From: an uncultured Pseudocitrobacter sp.
Lineage (GTDB): Bacteria > Pseudomonadota > Gammaproteobacteria > Enterobacterales > Enterobacteriaceae
DNA: 64,000 nt
Reading direction: 5' to 3'
NCBI GenBank assembly: GCA_913778145.1
Contig: CAJYVI010000099.1
Location: forward strand, 23,105 to 87,104
The notes below the pieces were generated by a model, which did no database searches, was not told the origin of the DNA, and was given only the letters and a program-made list of their open reading frames with translations. The position numbers and the translations under genes were made by a program. Shown in pieces: positions 29,425 to 42,200 of the stretch (its first letter is position 1; the number at the start of each line of letters is the position of its first letter).

Positions 29425-30399
29425 ATGACCGATTTAATCACTCGCCCACGCCGTCTGCGCCGCTTGCCAGCGCTGCGTGCTATGTTTGAAGAGACAACAC
29501 TGAGCTTAAACGACCTGGTGTTGCCGATCTTTGTTGAAGAAGAGATCAACGACTACAAGGCCATCGACGCCATGCCTGGCGTGATGCGCATTCCGGAGAA
29601 ACATCTCGCCCGCGAAATCGAGCGCATTGCGAATGCGGGTATCCGCTCGGTGATGACCTTCGGCATTTCACACCACACCGACGCCACCGGTAGCGATGCC
29701 TGGAAGGAAGATGGCCTCGTGGCGCGCATGTCGCGTATCTGTAAAGACGCCGTGCCGGAAATGATTGTGATGTCCGACACCTGCTTCTGCGAATACACCT
29801 CTCACGGCCACTGTGGCGTGCTGTGCGATCACGGCGTCGATAACGACGCGACGCTGCTGAACCTGGGTAAACAAGCCGTGGTCGCCGCTGCGGCAGGTGC
29901 AGACTTCATCGCACCGTCTGCGGCAATGGATGGTCAGGTGCAGGCAATTCGTCAGGCGCTGGACGCCGCCGGGTTTACCGATACCGCAATCATGTCCTAC
30001 TCCACCAAGTTCGCGTCCTCATTCTACGGCCCGTTCCGCGAAGCGGCAGGCACGGCGCTGAAAGGCGATCGTAAAACCTATCAGATGAACCCAATGAACC
30101 GCCGCGAAGCGATTCGCGAGTCGCTGCTGGATGAAGCACAGGGCGCGGATTGCCTTATGGTAAAACCGGCTGGCCCGTATCTGGATATTCTGCGCGATAT
30201 CCGCGAACGTACTGAGCTGCCGATTGGCGCGTATCAGGTAAGCGGTGAGTACGCGATGATCAAATTCGCGGCCCAGGCGGGTGCGATTGATGAAGAGAAA
30301 GTGGTGCTGGAAAGCCTGGGCGCGATTAAGCGTGCGGGTGCGGATCTTATCTTTAGCTACTTTGCGCTGGATTTGGCTGAGAAGAAAATTCTGCGATAG
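29425..30399 (+). CDS. hemB: Porphobilinogen synthase HemB
   Basis: Condenses two 5-aminolevulinates to porphobilinogen in heme synthesis. The 324-residue product carries the zinc cysteines in [18 protein letters not shown], the Schiff-base lysine segments [13 protein letters not shown] and [10 protein letters not shown], and the C-terminus [14 protein letters not shown] as in E. coli. I chose ATG 29425 (MTDLIT), the family start; the frame opens at 29392. It is followed by palindromic repeats before the convergent tauD. Confidence 0.97.
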   Translation: MTDLITRPRRLRRLPALRAMFEETTLSLNDLVLPIFVEEEINDYKAIDAMPGVMRIPEKHLAREIERIANAGIRSVMTFGISHHTDATGSDAWKEDGLVARMSRICKDAVPEMIVMSDTCFCEYTSHGHCGVLCDHGVDNDATLLNLGKQAVVAAAAGADFIAPSAAMDGQVQAIRQALDAAGFTDTAIMSYSTKFASSFYGPFREAAGTALKGDRKTYQMNPMNRREAIRESLLDEAQGADCLMVKPAGPYLDILRDIRERTELPIGAYQVSGEYAMIKFAAQAGAIDEEKVVLESLGAIKRAGADLIFSYFALDLAEKKILR

Positions 30400-30410
30400 A
30401 GGGTGGCTTT

Positions 30411-30582
30411 TCCCCCTCCCCCTAACCCTCTCCCTCAAGGGAGAGGGGACTGAATGTGCAAGGTTGTTAAGTTCTGCGCCGGTTTTCTCCCTCTCCCTGT
30501 GGGAGAGGGGACTGATTGTGCACAGCTGCAAAGTTCTGCGCCGGTTTTCTCCCTCTCCCTGTGGGAGAGGGCATCACACCGC
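30411..30582. repeat. GGGAGAGGG palindromic repeats, cluster 3
   Basis: Three palindromic cores (near 30430, 30490, 30560). The spacer differs from clusters 1-2: it contains CTGATTGTGCACA and TTCTGCGCCGGTTTTCTCC, and two cores use CTGTG in the loop (CCCTCTCCCTGTGGGAGAGG). It separates the convergent hemB and tauD. Confidence 0.88.
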
Positions 30583-30590
30583 ACATTCAC

Positions 30591-31439
30591 TCACGCCCGA
30601 TAAAACGGCTTATCCCCCAGAATCGTCGCCCGGTGCATAATCCGTCGCTGTGGCAAATAGTCAGCATTGGCGTAGTGCTGCGTGACGCGGTTATCCCAAA
30701 TCGCCACATCGTTCGGCTGCCAGCGCCAGCGTACCTGAAACTCCGGTTTGGTGATGTGCGCAAACAAGAAGTTCAGCAGCGCCTCGCTCTCTTTCTCCGA
30801 CACATCCACAATGCGCGTCGTAAATCCTTCATTGACGAACAACGCCTGCTTACCGGTAACCGGATGCGTGCGCACCACTGGATGCAGTAATGGCGGATGT
30901 TTGGCTACGGCTTCCAGCCAGCGCTGATGCTCCTCTTCGGTTTTACGGTATTTGTATTCCTGGAACGATTTTTTAAAATCGTGCTCTGCCTGCAAGCCGC
31001 TTAACAGGTTACGGAACGGATCAGACAGCGCCTCCCACGCGGCAATGCCGCTGGCCCATAGCGTGTCGCCACCGGTGGAAGGCAGTTCTTTCGACGCCAG
31101 AATCGCACCCGCAGGCGGCGTGTCGATAAAGGTCACATCGGTATGCCAGTTATCGTTATCCGGTGGATTATTGTCATGCGTATCCAGAACGATAATTTCC
31201 TCTACGCCAGGCGCGTGCGGATATACCGGGTGAATATGCAGATCGCCAAATCGCAATGCCAGATCACGCTGTAATTCAGGGGTAATCACCTGATTACGCA
31301 GGAAAATGACCTGATGGCGCAGCATCGCATGATAAAGTTGTTCAAACTGGTTATCGTTCAGCGGGCGGGTTAAATCAACACCGCTAATTTCGGCACCAAT
31401 GTATGGCCCCAGCGGGGTGACGGTCAGACGTTCACTCAT
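30591..31439 (-). CDS. tauD: Taurine dioxygenase TauD
   Basis: Fe(II)/2-oxoglutarate oxygenase that releases sulfite from taurine. The 282-residue product has the iron ligands His99 and Asp101 in WHTDVTF and the distal His in TQHYANADY, followed by the 2-oxoglutarate-binding Arg in RRIMHRATI. It is the last gene of tauABCD, overlapping tauC in ATGA. The E. coli order hemB-tauD is preserved. Confidence 0.97.
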   Translation of the reverse strand: MSERLTVTPLGPYIGAEISGVDLTRPLNDNQFEQLYHAMLRHQVIFLRNQVITPELQRDLALRFGDLHIHPVYPHAPGVEEIIVLDTHDNNPPDNDNWHTDVTFIDTPPAGAILASKELPSTGGDTLWASGIAAWEALSDPFRNLLSGLQAEHDFKKSFQEYKYRKTEEEHQRWLEAVAKHPPLLHPVVRTHPVTGKQALFVNEGFTTRIVDVSEKESEALLNFLFAHITKPEFQVRWRWQPNDVAIWDNRVTQHYANADYLPQRRIMHRATILGDKPFYRA

Positions 31440-32263
31440 TGCACTTCTCCATGCCAGGGCGTCAGACGACGCTGCAACGCGCGCAGCCCCAGCTCTAAAA
31501 CAAACGCGATAATCGCAATCACCGCAATGCCTGCCAGCACGACGTCGGTCGCTAAAAACTCGCCAGCAGATTGCACCATAAAACCTAATCCGCGCGTGGC
31601 GGCGATCAGTTCAGCCGCAACCAGCGTCGACCAGCCTACGCCCAGCCCGATACGCAGCCCGGTGAGGATTTCCGGCAGCGCGCCAGGCAGAATCACATAC
31701 CACAGCACCTGACGGCGGCTGGCACCCAACGACTGCGCAGCCCGAATGCGTACCTGCTGCGCGCTCTTCACGCCTGCCAATGCCGACATTGCCACTGGGG
31801 CGAAAATCGCCAGATAGATCAGCAAGATCTTCGAGGTTTCCCCGATACCGAACCAGATAACCATCAACGGCAAATAGGCCAGCGGCGGCACCGGGCGGTA
31901 AAGCTCAATGATCGGGTCCAGAATGCCGCGTACCGTGGCGTTCAGGCCCATTGCGATCCCCACCGGAACGCCAATGAATACGGCCGCCAGCAGCGCGACC
32001 AGAATACGGGCCAGACTCGCGGAAAGGTGCTGCCACAGCGTGGCATCCATAAAGCCCTGCGGCCCGGCAATGACGATCAGTTTTTGCAGCACCTGCCCCG
32101 GCGGCGGCAGAAACAGTGGGCTGATAAGTTGCAGAGCGGCCACGGCCCACCACACCGTTAACAGCGCCAGCAGCGTCGCCAGGCTCAGGGTTATCTGGCG
32201 GGAGAGCGGCCAGCGCCACTTCACCGTTTTCAGGCGCGGTTTATCATTAGCCACGACGCTCAT
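31436..32263 (-). CDS. tauC: Taurine ABC transporter permease TauC
   Basis: 275-residue inner-membrane permease of the taurine importer. About six hydrophobic segments and the ABC permease loop [22 protein letters not shown] (EAA-like; residues about 177-198, given here slightly cut: [17 protein letters not shown]) place it in the sulfonate/nitrate permease family. It overlaps tauB upstream and tauD downstream by four bases each, so the operon is translationally coupled. Confidence 0.96.
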   Translation of the reverse strand: MSVVANDKPRLKTVKWRWPLSRQITLSLATLLALLTVWWAVAALQLISPLFLPPPGQVLQKLIVIAGPQGFMDATLWQHLSASLARILVALLAAVFIGVPVGIAMGLNATVRGILDPIIELYRPVPPLAYLPLMVIWFGIGETSKILLIYLAIFAPVAMSALAGVKSAQQVRIRAAQSLGASRRQVLWYVILPGALPEILTGLRIGLGVGWSTLVAAELIAATRGLGFMVQSAGEFLATDVVLAGIAVIAIIAFVLELGLRALQRRLTPWHGEVQ

Positions 32264-33030
32264 GAGAAAGCCTCCCGTTGTTCAAATACTCGACTCAGAA
32301 CGTATTCGCGCATGGCGATAAACTGTGGGTCAGATTTAATGCTGCGGCAGGTTTCCCCGGCCACATAACGACGAGCAAACTCCAGTGGCAGACGCTCCAG
32401 CACCCTTCCCGGCCCCGGCGACAGCAGCACCAGCTCGGTCGCCAAAAAGACCGCTTCTTCTATATCGTGCGTAATCAGCATTACCTGCTTACCTGTGTCA
32501 TTCCACAGCTTTAGCAGCAGGGTTTGCATCTGTTCGCGGGTAAAGGCATCCAGCGCGCCGAAGGGTTCATCCAGCAACAGCAGTTGCGGGTTCGCCGCCA
32601 GCGCCCTGGCGATACCCACGCGCTGGCGCTGGCCGCCGGAAAGCTGCCAGATAAAGCGCTTTTCCGCCCCTTCCAGCCCCACTTTTTTCAGCATTTCGCG
32701 GGCGATTTCCAGCCGTTCCGCCTTCGCCATTCCGTTCAACTGAAGGCCCAGCGCGATGTTATCCTGCACGTTGCGCCACGGCAGCAGCCCTTCGTTCTGG
32801 AAGACCACACCGCGCTCTGCGCCCGGCCCTTCGACACGTTTTCCACCCAGCGTGATGCTGCCCTGCTGATACGGTACAAACCCGGCAATCAGGTTCAGCA
32901 GCGTGGTTTTGCCGCAGCCTGACGGGCCGAGCACCACCAGCAGTTCACCGCTGTCCAGCGTAAGGTTGATATCCTCCAGCGCCGGTTTGCCGCCGTAATC
33001 GGCATAAAGATGAGATAGTTGCAGCATCAC
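32260..33030 (-). CDS. tauB: Taurine ABC transporter ATPase TauB
   Basis: 256-residue ATPase of the taurine importer. Walker A GPSGCGKT is at residues 35-42, the signature [15 protein letters not shown] is near 130, and Walker [13 protein letters not shown] follows; the switch His is in THDIEEA. The reading frame overlaps tauC by four bases, and tauA ends eight bases upstream. Confidence 0.97.
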   Translation of the reverse strand: MMLQLSHLYADYGGKPALEDINLTLDSGELLVVLGPSGCGKTTLLNLIAGFVPYQQGSITLGGKRVEGPGAERGVVFQNEGLLPWRNVQDNIALGLQLNGMAKAERLEIAREMLKKVGLEGAEKRFIWQLSGGQRQRVGIARALAANPQLLLLDEPFGALDAFTREQMQTLLLKLWNDTGKQVMLITHDIEEAVFLATELVLLSPGPGRVLERLPLEFARRYVAGETCRSIKSDPQFIAMREYVLSRVFEQREAFS

Positions 33031-33037
33031 AGACTCC

Positions 33038-34000
33038 TTATTTCACAAAGCGATCGGTCACATACTGGCTGTAATCCGTCGCCGCCGCAGGCACTTTGCC
33101 CTGCGCTTTGAGGAACTCGGCGGTGTCGATAATCGCCTTGTTAACCGGGCCGTTCAGCTCTTTCACCTGCTGGTCTGCGGTCAGATAGGTATTGCCCTTC
33201 ACCAGCCCCGGCACGTCAGCTTCCGGAACACCGCTTAGGCGCGCCAGTTTGCTGATGTTGTCCGGCTGTTTCAGCCAGGCTTCCGGGTTGTCGATATAGC
33301 CGCGCTGGGCATCAATGGCGCTTTTTGCGAAGGCGCGCACCACGTCAGGATGCTTCTCGGCGAAGTCTTTACGCACCACCCATACATCAAGCGTTGGCGA
33401 GCCCCACTGGCCCACTTTTTCGGAATCGGTCAGCACGGTGCCGTCTTTTTCCAGCTCGTTCACCGCCGGTGCCCAGACGTATGCGCCATCGATGTCGCCA
33501 CGCTGCCAGGCGGCAATAATCGCCGGTGGCTGAAGGTTAAGAATTTGCACCTGGCCTGGCTTAATGCCCCAGTGTTTCAGCGCCGCCAGCAGGCTGTAGT
33601 GAGTAGTGGAGATAAACGGCACGGCAATGCGTTTACCGATTAAATCTTCCGGTTTGGTGATATTTTTCTTCACCACCAGCGCTTCGGAGTTGCCGAGCTG
33701 CGAGGCGAGCAGGAATACTTCAATCGGCACCTGCTGACTGGCAGCCACCGCCAGCGGGCTGGAACCCAGGTTACCAATCTGAACATCGCCGGAAGCCAGC
33801 GCACGAACGATGCTCGCGCCGCTGTCGAACTTACGCCAGTCAGGTTTTGCGCCGCTCAGTTTGCTGAAGGTGTCATCTGCCTGCGCGACTTTCGCCGGTT
33901 CGGCGGAAGTCTGGTAGGCGATGGTAACGTCCACGGCCTGCGCCTGAAATGCGATCAGTGCTGCGGCGGCGAAGAGTGAAATACGCGATGAAATTGCCAT
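33038..34000 (-). CDS. tauA: Taurine-binding periplasmic protein TauA
   Basis: 320-residue periplasmic receptor of the taurine importer. A signal peptide ends near AQA, followed by [18 protein letters not shown]. The sulfonate-binding family pattern is seen, with [19 protein letters not shown] and [15 protein letters not shown]. It is first in tauABCD; AGAGGGAGC precedes the ATG. In E. coli the operon needs CysB and Cbl during sulfate starvation; I could not pick their sites with confidence here. Confidence 0.96.
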   Translation of the reverse strand: MAISSRISLFAAAALIAFQAQAVDVTIAYQTSAEPAKVAQADDTFSKLSGAKPDWRKFDSGASIVRALASGDVQIGNLGSSPLAVAASQQVPIEVFLLASQLGNSEALVVKKNITKPEDLIGKRIAVPFISTTHYSLLAALKHWGIKPGQVQILNLQPPAIIAAWQRGDIDGAYVWAPAVNELEKDGTVLTDSEKVGQWGSPTLDVWVVRKDFAEKHPDVVRAFAKSAIDAQRGYIDNPEAWLKQPDNISKLARLSGVPEADVPGLVKGNTYLTADQQVKELNGPVNKAIIDTAEFLKAQGKVPAAATDYSQYVTDRFVK

Positions 34001-34146
34001 TGTCTGCTCCCTCTGTGTCTTGTTATGGGTGCAGTATTTCCGGGTGCGGAATTTTGTTAAAGGAATTAAAACGTCTTGTTAATGCCTTTTCGTTTTTAGA
34101 AAAAAAATGGGATTAGATAGATAAGATATGAGTAAGGGAAATGTCG

Positions 34147-34167
34147 GATGGCGATAGCGCCATCCGA
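34147..34167 (-). terminator. Hairpin after mmuM
   Basis: CGGATGGCG and CGCCATCCG pair around a short loop just past the mmuM stop. On the minus strand a T-rich stretch follows. It could be a solitary REP-like unit or the mmuPM terminator. Confidence 0.55.
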
Positions 34168-34173
34168 TAAGGG

Positions 34174-35106
34174 CTAACGAAGGCGTTTCAATGCCGCGAT
34201 ATCCGCAGGCGTCGTGCGGCAGCAGCCGCCAATCAACCGCGCCCCCGCAGCCTGCCACTGAGGTAAATGGTGCGCTAAGGTATCGCACGCCTCGCCGTGG
34301 TGGTGCCAGGTTTTACTCACCGCGTCATAATGCTCGCCGGAGTTGGGATACACTACCAGCGGCAGTGATGTCAGGCTATGAAGATGGCGTAGCGCGTCGT
34401 TAGTGTTTTCCAGCGCGATACAGTTAATGCCTACCGCAATCACCTGCGGGTAACGGGCCAGCGTGGCGATGACGTCACGCAGCGGGGTGCCGTCGCTGAG
34501 GTGCTGCGCATCGCGCAGGGTAAACGAGAACCAGGCGCGCGTCGTCGGGTATGCCGTGAGCAGTTCCGCCAGCGCCGATATTTCCGCAAACGACGGCAGC
34601 GTTTCGCAGGCCAGTAAATCGGCCCCCGCCTCCAGCAACGCCTCTACGCGAGGGCGATGGAATGCCTGAAATTCTTCCGCGCTGCGCTGATAATCACCGC
34701 GATATTCCGAACCATCCGCCAGATATGCGCCATACGGCCCAACCGAACCGGCCACCAGCAACGTTCCCGCCTGCGGGTTTTCCGCCAGAAACAACGCGCG
34801 CGCCGCCTGGGCCAGCTCGACGCTGCGGGCGATTAACGCGCGAGACTGAGATTCATCCAGCCCGCGCGCGGCAAAGCCCGCGGGTGTCGCCTGATAGCTG
34901 GCGGTTATCGCCACTCGCGCTCCGGCGCGGAAATAGTCGAGATGCACATCGCGAATCAGCGTTGGGTTTTCCATCAACACTTTCGCCGACCACAGGCTAT
35001 CGGCCAGATTACAGCCGCGCCCTTCCAGTTCGGTCGCCATCGCGCCGTCCAACAGTACGAACGGCTCCACGTCGAGAATGGGGGTTAATGGGTTACTCTG
35101 CGGCAT
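34174..35106 (-). CDS. mmuM: Homocysteine S-methyltransferase MmuM
   Basis: Transfers a methyl group from S-methylmethionine (or AdoMet) to homocysteine, giving methionine. The 310-residue product has the start region [16 protein letters not shown], the zinc cysteines (Cys in GINCIALEN and the pair in IGGCCRTTP), and the family's usual length. It overlaps the end of mmuP by 14 bases, so the two genes are co-translated. In E. coli this pair lies elsewhere; here it adjoins tauABCD. Confidence 0.96.
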   Translation of the reverse strand: MPQSNPLTPILDVEPFVLLDGAMATELEGRGCNLADSLWSAKVLMENPTLIRDVHLDYFRAGARVAITASYQATPAGFAARGLDESQSRALIARSVELAQAARALFLAENPQAGTLLVAGSVGPYGAYLADGSEYRGDYQRSAEEFQAFHRPRVEALLEAGADLLACETLPSFAEISALAELLTAYPTTRAWFSFTLRDAQHLSDGTPLRDVIATLARYPQVIAVGINCIALENTNDALRHLHSLTSLPLVVYPNSGEHYDAVSKTWHHHGEACDTLAHHLPQWQAAGARLIGGCCRTTPADIAALKRLR

Positions 35107-36499
35107 GCTGGATCTCCTGAACAGGCTGACGAGAACGCGTCAGATAATAAGCGCCATAACACAGCGCGACAAACGGCAAGCCGCAATAGAGCGCGATGCG
35201 CTGGCTCGGGTCAAACGCCAGGCCCACACAGGCAACCAGGCAAAGAATAAAGCCCAGCACCGGCACCAGCGGATACCACGGCGCACGATACTGCAATTCA
35301 CTCAGCGCTCGGCCCTGCTGCACATGACGGCGACGGAAAACAAAGTGCGAGGCGCAAATGCTGAGCCACACCGCCACTACGGCAAAACCGGAAATCGCCG
35401 ACAGCGCAACAAACACCGTATCCGGCGCGATGATGCTGGAAAACAGCGCCAGAACGCCGCCCAGCATACTGACCGACAGCGCCACCAGCGGCACGCCATT
35501 TTTGCTGACGCGGGAAAAACAGTGCGGCAGCGTGCGCTCATTCGAAAGCGACCACAGCATACGCCCGGACGCATAAAGGCCCGAGTTCGCCGCCGACAGG
35601 ATCGCCGTCAGAATGACAAAATTAAAGATATCTGCTGCATACGGAATGCCCACTTTTTCGAAGACCAGCACAAAAGGGCTTTTCTCTACGCCCGCCTGAT
35701 GCATGGGGATCAGCGCCGCCAGCACAAAAACGGTGCCGATAAAGAAGATGATTAAGCGGGCAATGGTGGTGCGAATGGCAACAGGAATAACCTTGTGCGG
35801 ATTTTCCGTTTCCCCGGCGGCGATGCCGATAAGTTCAGTGCCTGAGAAGGCAAAGTTTACCGCTACCATGGTCATGAGGATGGGTAATCCGCCGTGCGGG
35901 AACCAGCCTTCTGCGGTGAGGTTATGCAACCCCGGCGCGGGTGAACCGTCCTGCATTGGAATAAAACCGAAAATGGCCGCGCCGCCCAGAATAATAAAGG
36001 CAATGATGGTGATGACTTTCACCAGCGAGAACCAGAATTCACCTTCGGCAAAGAAGCGCGTGGAGATAACGTTCAGGCCGTAAATCAGCACGCAGAACAC
36101 CAGGCACCACACCCAGATGGGAACCTGCGGGAACCAGTATTGCATACAGAACCCGGCGGCGGTGAAGCTGGAACCCAGCGCCACCGTCCAGGTGAGCCAG
36201 TACAGCCAGGCGACAGTGTAACCGGTAGCCGGGCCGAGATAGCGGGATGCGTAAACATGAAATGCGCCGGTTTCCGGCATCGCCACGGAGAGTTCACCAA
36301 GGCACTGCATCACCAGCCAGACGACCAGCGCACCAATCAGATAGGCCAGCAATGTTCCCGCTGCGCCAGTGGTCGAGATGATATAGCCCGTGTTGAAAAA
36401 TAGCCCTGTGCCAATAACGCCACCCAGCGAAAGCATAATCAGGTGACGCGTTTTCATGGTGCGCTTGAGTTGCCCACCTTGTTGTTGTGTTGTTTGCAT
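35093..36499 (-). CDS. mmuP: S-methylmethionine permease MmuP
   Basis: 468-residue inner-membrane amino-acid permease of the APC family with about 12 segments. The APC start region [20 protein letters not shown] is present, as is the charged [11 protein letters not shown] loop. It imports S-methylmethionine for MmuM, encoded just downstream with a 14-base overlap. AGAAGG precedes the ATG. Tandem met-box-like octamers lie 12-43 bp upstream of the start. Confidence 0.95.
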   Translation of the reverse strand: MQTTQQQGGQLKRTMKTRHLIMLSLGGVIGTGLFFNTGYIISTTGAAGTLLAYLIGALVVWLVMQCLGELSVAMPETGAFHVYASRYLGPATGYTVAWLYWLTWTVALGSSFTAAGFCMQYWFPQVPIWVWCLVFCVLIYGLNVISTRFFAEGEFWFSLVKVITIIAFIILGGAAIFGFIPMQDGSPAPGLHNLTAEGWFPHGGLPILMTMVAVNFAFSGTELIGIAAGETENPHKVIPVAIRTTIARLIIFFIGTVFVLAALIPMHQAGVEKSPFVLVFEKVGIPYAADIFNFVILTAILSAANSGLYASGRMLWSLSNERTLPHCFSRVSKNGVPLVALSVSMLGGVLALFSSIIAPDTVFVALSAISGFAVVAVWLSICASHFVFRRRHVQQGRALSELQYRAPWYPLVPVLGFILCLVACVGLAFDPSQRIALYCGLPFVALCYGAYYLTRSRQPVQEIQHAAE

Positions 36500-36510
36500 T
36501 ATGACCTTCT

Positions 36511-36542
36511 AAACGTATGGACATCTAAACATCCAGATGAAG
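36511..36542. promoter_or_regulatory. MetJ operator (tandem met boxes) upstream of mmuP
   Basis: Four contiguous octamers, AAACGTAT, GGACATCT, AAACATCC and AGATGAAG, approach the met box AGACGTCT with 6, 6, 5 and 4 matches. Tandem arrays of imperfect boxes are how MetJ binds, and mmuPM is in the E. coli methionine regulon. Confidence 0.75.
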
Positions 36543-36598
36543 GTGTTGTTATACCGCGTATGGTGGGGAAATGCAAAATGGGGGGAATGTGCGCGTTG

Positions 36599-36836
36599 AT
36601 GCCCTCACCCCGCCCCTCTCCCACAGGGAGAGGGAGAAAACCGGCACAACATTTAACCATTTTGCACGCTCAGCCCCCTCGCCCTGGCGGGAGAGGGAGA
36701 AAACCGGCACAAGATTTAACTATTTTGCACGCTCAGTCCCCTCGCCCTTGAAAAAGAGGGAGAAAACCGGCGCAACATTTAACTATTTTGCACGCTCAGC
36801 CCCCTCTCCCTTGAGGGAGAGGGTTAGGGTGAGGGG
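36599..36836. repeat. GGGAGAGGG palindromic repeats, cluster 4
   Basis: Four units of about 60-65 bp, inverted relative to cluster 3 (spacers read GAGAAAACCGGCGCAACATTTAAC then TTTTGCACGCTCAG; written in parts: GAGAAAACCGGCGCAAC, TTTTGCACGCTCAG). One unit near 36740 has lost its palindrome (CCCTTGAAAAAGAGGG). The cluster lies in the gap between mmuP and roxA. Confidence 0.88.
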
Positions 36837-36847
36837 GGAAAGGCGCA

Positions 36848-37969
36848 CTACTCGTCGAAGAACCAATACCCTTGATTAATCAACGCCGTCAGCTCTTCAG
36901 CGAACACTGGGTTGGTTAACGCCTCGCCCAGCTCAGCCTTGCCGAGCGTCGTGTAGCGGGAAAGCGCATCTGCCGCCGCCGCGTCGCTGACGTCCAGCGG
37001 TTCGCTGTTGACGAACACGCTGCCGTTCACGCTCAACACGCGCAGCCCGTTCAGACGCACCAGCGTTTCTCCGTCCATCAGTGCGTCTACCACTTCCTGC
37101 GGTTCGTACGGCGGCTCTGCCGGGGCGATATCCAGCTCATGACGCGGCGTGGTCACAAAACTTCCAAACCACTGCTTAAAATCTTCCGGCTTGCTGATCA
37201 TCTCGATCATCATTCCGCGCAGGCGCTCAAGTTCATACTCTTCGATGCGCCCGGCATGATCGCGTACAGTGAGATCCGGATCGCTGTAGTGTTCGCTGCC
37301 GAGATCGTTTTCCAGCGCGTAATCAGCGAAGCTGCTGATCAGATCGCGCCCGTTTGGCCCACGGAAGCCGACGGAATAGTTCAGCGCCGTTTCATGGGTG
37401 AACCCGTCGTGCGGAAATCCCGGCGGAATATAGAGAATATCGCCCGGCTCCAGATCTTCATCGATGATCGGCTCAAACGGATCGACGTGCAGCAGCGCCG
37501 GGTGCGGACAGAACTGACGCATCGGCAGTTTATCGCCCACGCGCCAGCGACGGCTGCCCATACCCTGGATAATAAACACATCATACTGATCGATATGCGG
37601 GCCTACGCCGCCGCCCGGCACAGAGAAGGAGATCATTAAATCGTCCAGTCGCCAGTCCGGCAGCACACGGAACGGGCGTACCAGCTCCGCTGAGGGTTCG
37701 TGCCAGTGGTTCACCGCTTGCGCCAGCAGCGACCAGCCCGTCTCGCCTAAGCCATCGAAATGTTCGAACGGGCCATTGCTCGCCTGCCATTTTCCGTTGG
37801 CATGGCTTACCAGTCGGCTGTCGACTTCGGGTTCCATCGCCAGGCCCGCCAGTTCATCCGGCGTGATCGGGTCAACAAAGTCAGCGAACGCTTTCTTCAG
37901 TACAACAGGTTTTTTCTGCCAGTATTTCTCAAGAAACTCCGGCCAGTTAAGGTTAAGTTGATAAGCCAT
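36848..37969 (-). CDS. roxA: 50S L16 arginine hydroxylase RoxA (YcfD)
   Basis: JmjC-type Fe(II)/2-oxoglutarate oxygenase that hydroxylates an arginine of ribosomal protein L16. The 373-residue product matches E. coli RoxA in length and ends ALINQGYWFFDE. The iron site is His125 and Asp127 in GPHIDQYD and His187 in GFPHDGF. In E. coli the gene lies beside phoQ; here it sits between mmuP and an aldo/keto reductase, flanked by repeats. The ribosome-binding site is weak. It could be the only roxA, moved, or a second copy. Confidence 0.92.
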   Translation of the reverse strand: MAYQLNLNWPEFLEKYWQKKPVVLKKAFADFVDPITPDELAGLAMEPEVDSRLVSHANGKWQASNGPFEHFDGLGETGWSLLAQAVNHWHEPSAELVRPFRVLPDWRLDDLMISFSVPGGGVGPHIDQYDVFIIQGMGSRRWRVGDKLPMRQFCPHPALLHVDPFEPIIDEDLEPGDILYIPPGFPHDGFTHETALNYSVGFRGPNGRDLISSFADYALENDLGSEHYSDPDLTVRDHAGRIEEYELERLRGMMIEMISKPEDFKQWFGSFVTTPRHELDIAPAEPPYEPQEVVDALMDGETLVRLNGLRVLSVNGSVFVNSEPLDVSDAAAADALSRYTTLGKAELGEALTNPVFAEELTALINQGYWFFDE

Positions 37970-38123
37970 TTTTTCATACCATCAGTGAGCAAACAGGCCT
38001 GATTATACGGAGCAGACGAATCACGCCGCTTTGTCATGGGTCAATCGCGCGCGATATGCCTGATTAGGCGATTTATGATCCAGATTCATAAACTCTAGCG
38101 ATTAACCCTGTCTAATCATATGA

Positions 38124-39167
<1,044 letters not shown>

Positions 39168-39175
39168 GCCGTAAA

Positions 39176-39197
39176 GCCCGGTCATCGCTGACCGGGC
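39176..39197. terminator. Shared hairpin between aldo/keto reductase and RND genes
   Basis: Perfect 9-bp stem GCCCGGTCA / TGACCGGGC with a TCGC loop between two convergent stops. A TTTA tract follows on the minus strand only. Confidence 0.7.
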
Positions 39198-39205
39198 CAC
39201 ATGCG

Positions 39206-42200
39206 TTACTCGGCCTTGCCGTGCGCCCACTCGCGCAAACGCTGGAACAGCACGTAGAGCGCAGGAATAAACACAATCCCCAGCACGGTTGCCACCAGCA
39301 TACCGCTGAATACCGTAGTACCAATGATGCGGCGGCTTTGCGCCCCGGCTCCCGTCGCCAGCACCATCGGCGTGACGCCGATAATAAACGAGACGGCAGT
39401 CATCATCACGGCACGGAAGCGGCGTGATGCGCCTTCCCGCGCGGCATCGACAATCGATATCCCCTCTTCCCGCCGCGTACGGGCAAACTCAACGATCAGA
39501 ATGGCGTTTTTCGCCGCCAGGGCGATTAACAATACCAGGCCAATCTGCACATAAACATCGTTGGCGTACCCGGCAATCCACAACCAACTGAGCGCTCCGC
39601 CAATCGCCACCAGCACCGAGAGCATGACGCTCGCTGGTAGCGTCCAGCTTTCGTACTGTGCGACGAGGAACAGCCACGCCATCACCACCGCCGCCAGCAC
39701 AATCCAGATAGCCTGGTTTCCCGTCTGTTGTTCCTGATAGGAGATTCCGCTCCAGGCATAGCTGTAGCCTTCCGGCAGCGATTCTTCCAGAATCTGCGCC
39801 ATCGCGTCCATGGCGGTGCTGCTGCTGACGCCCGCTGCCGCCGATCCGCTCACCGACACCGACGGGAACTGGTTGTACTGTTGCAGAAACGGCGCGCCGA
39901 CGGTTGGCGTGATGGTCACCAGGTTGCTCAGGCGCACACGATCGCCACCATTGCTGCGAACGTAGAGCTCGCTGATTTGCTCGGCGCGTTCACGCCACTG
40001 CATTTCGTTTTGCATCACCACGTGATACGAACGGTTGTTGATGGTGAAATCCCCCGCGCGGGTGCCGCCGAAGGCCGTTTGCAGGCTGTTAAAGATTTGC
40101 GAAACAGGCACATCCAGCTGCGCCGCGCGCTCGCGGTCGACGCTGAGCGTCAGCTGCGGCACATTGCTGCTCCAGGTGGTGAAGACCCGGCTCAGTTGCG
40201 GATGCTGATTGGCTTTGCGCAGCACCTGCTGGGTAACCGACTCCAGTTCAGCTGGCGACTGCCCGGCCTGCGCCTGAATACGCAGGTCGAAACCGGATGC
40301 ATTACCTAACCCCGGCAACGTGGCGGGGGCGAAGGTCATAATGGTCGCTTCCGGTAACGCAAAAAGCTGCTGCTGAAGCGACGCCATCACCGCATCCAGC
40401 GGCGCGCGCTCGTGCCACTCTTTCAGCATAACGGACATAAACCCGCCGCTCGACGCGGTCGTGCCGTTAAGAATATTAAAACCAGAAACCTGAATAACGT
40501 CGCTCACGGCCGGGTTCGCCGCGATAATCTGCCGCGCCTGCGCCATGACCGCTTCCGTGCGCTCAAGCGAAGCGGAATCCGGTAACTGCACGCTGGCAAA
40601 GAAGTAACCCTGATCTTCCTGCGGCAGAAAACCTTTTGGCATGCTGCTGAAACAAAATGCAGTGACCGCCGCCGCAACGCCTATCGCCAGCAATGCCAAC
40701 AGCGGGCGCAGATTAAACAGCCCCACCAGCCGAACGTAGCCACGACGCGTTATCTCCAGCCCGCGATTAAACCCACGGAATATGAGCGCCGGGCGTTCAG
40801 CGCGCGGACGCAGCAACAAGGCGCACAGGGCGGGCGTGAGCGTCAGCGCCACCAGGCTCGACAACACTACCGCCGCTGACAGCGTAACGGCAAACTGGCG
40901 ATACAGCTCGCCGACGATCCCCGGCAGCAGCGCTACCGGCACAAAGACCGCCAGCAATACCAGCGACGTAGCGATCACCGGCCCGGCGATTTGCTGCAGC
41001 GCTTTTGCCGTGGCCTCCCGTCGATTCATACCTTCTGCCATCAACGATTCGACGTTTTCAACGACGACAATAGCGTCGTCCACGACCATGGTCAGCGCCA
41101 GAATGATCGCGAATAAACTCAATGTATTGGCGGTATACCCCAGCAAATAAAGCACTGCAAAAGTGCCTACTAGCGAGACAGGGATCGCCAGCGCAACAAT
41201 GAATGTTGCCCGCCAGCTTTGCAGAAACAGTGAGACCACCACCACCACCGCCAGCAGCGTAAGCGCCAGCGACACGCCAATCTCTTTAATGGTCGCCGCC
41301 ACGAAACGAGTGGTATCGAATTTCACTTCATAGGTTAAATCTGCCGGGAAACGCGCCGCCAGCCGTTCCAGTTCGGCGCGCACATTTTCCGCCACGTTAA
41401 GCGCATTCGCCGAAGGCGTAGGGTAAATGCCCAGATAGGCTGAATCATGGCCGTTCAGCTGTGCGCCAGAATGATAGTTACGCGCCCCAAGCTCAATGGT
41501 CGCCACATCTTCCAGCCGCACACGCTGGCCGTTTTCGCCGGTGCGAACAATAATATGGCGAAACGCTTCAACCTCATTAAGTCGCCCCAACCCTTTAATG
41601 GTCAAGGTCTGCTGCTGGCCGTTAAAGACCGGCGGTGTACCAATTTGCCCCGCCGCGCCCTGAACGTTTTGTTCACGCAGCGCCTGCGAAATATCATCGG
41701 TCGTAATATTGAGCGCGTTCATACGATCCGGACGCAGCCAGATACGCATGCTGTAATCACGTGCGCCAAACATTTGCACCTGCCCGACGCCTGGCAAACG
41801 TGCCAGCGCCTCACGCACCTGGGTGCTGGCATAGTTGCTGACAAACTCTGGCGAGTGAGATTGATTCGGTGAATATAAACTCACGCCCATCATCAGATTG
41901 GTCGCCCGCTTACGCACCTGAACGCCATTCTGCTGCGCCTCGGCGGGCAGCTGCGCCAGCGCCTGCGAGACGCGGTTTTGCACGTCAATCGCGGCAAGAT
42001 CAGGATCGGTTCCGGCGGCGAAGGTGATGCTAAGACTGTAGCTGCCTTCGTCAGAACTGGTCGATTCCATATAGAGCATATGGTCGACGCCGTTTAGTTG
42101 GGTTTCCAGCGGCGTGGCGATAGCCTCGGCGACATCGCTCGCGCTGGCTCCCGGCCAACTGGCGCTGACGTTAACCACCGGCGGTGTGATTTGCGGGTAC

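Noticed and set aside
30411..30582. Possible CRISPR-like array in repeat clusters
   Set aside because: Units are few, the repeat itself is a short palindrome, the spacers are nearly identical to each other, and no cas genes are present.
36571..36879. Open frames running through the palindromic repeats near mmuP and roxA
   Set aside because: The repeated peptide is a by-product of the tandem repeat; no start signal is visible.
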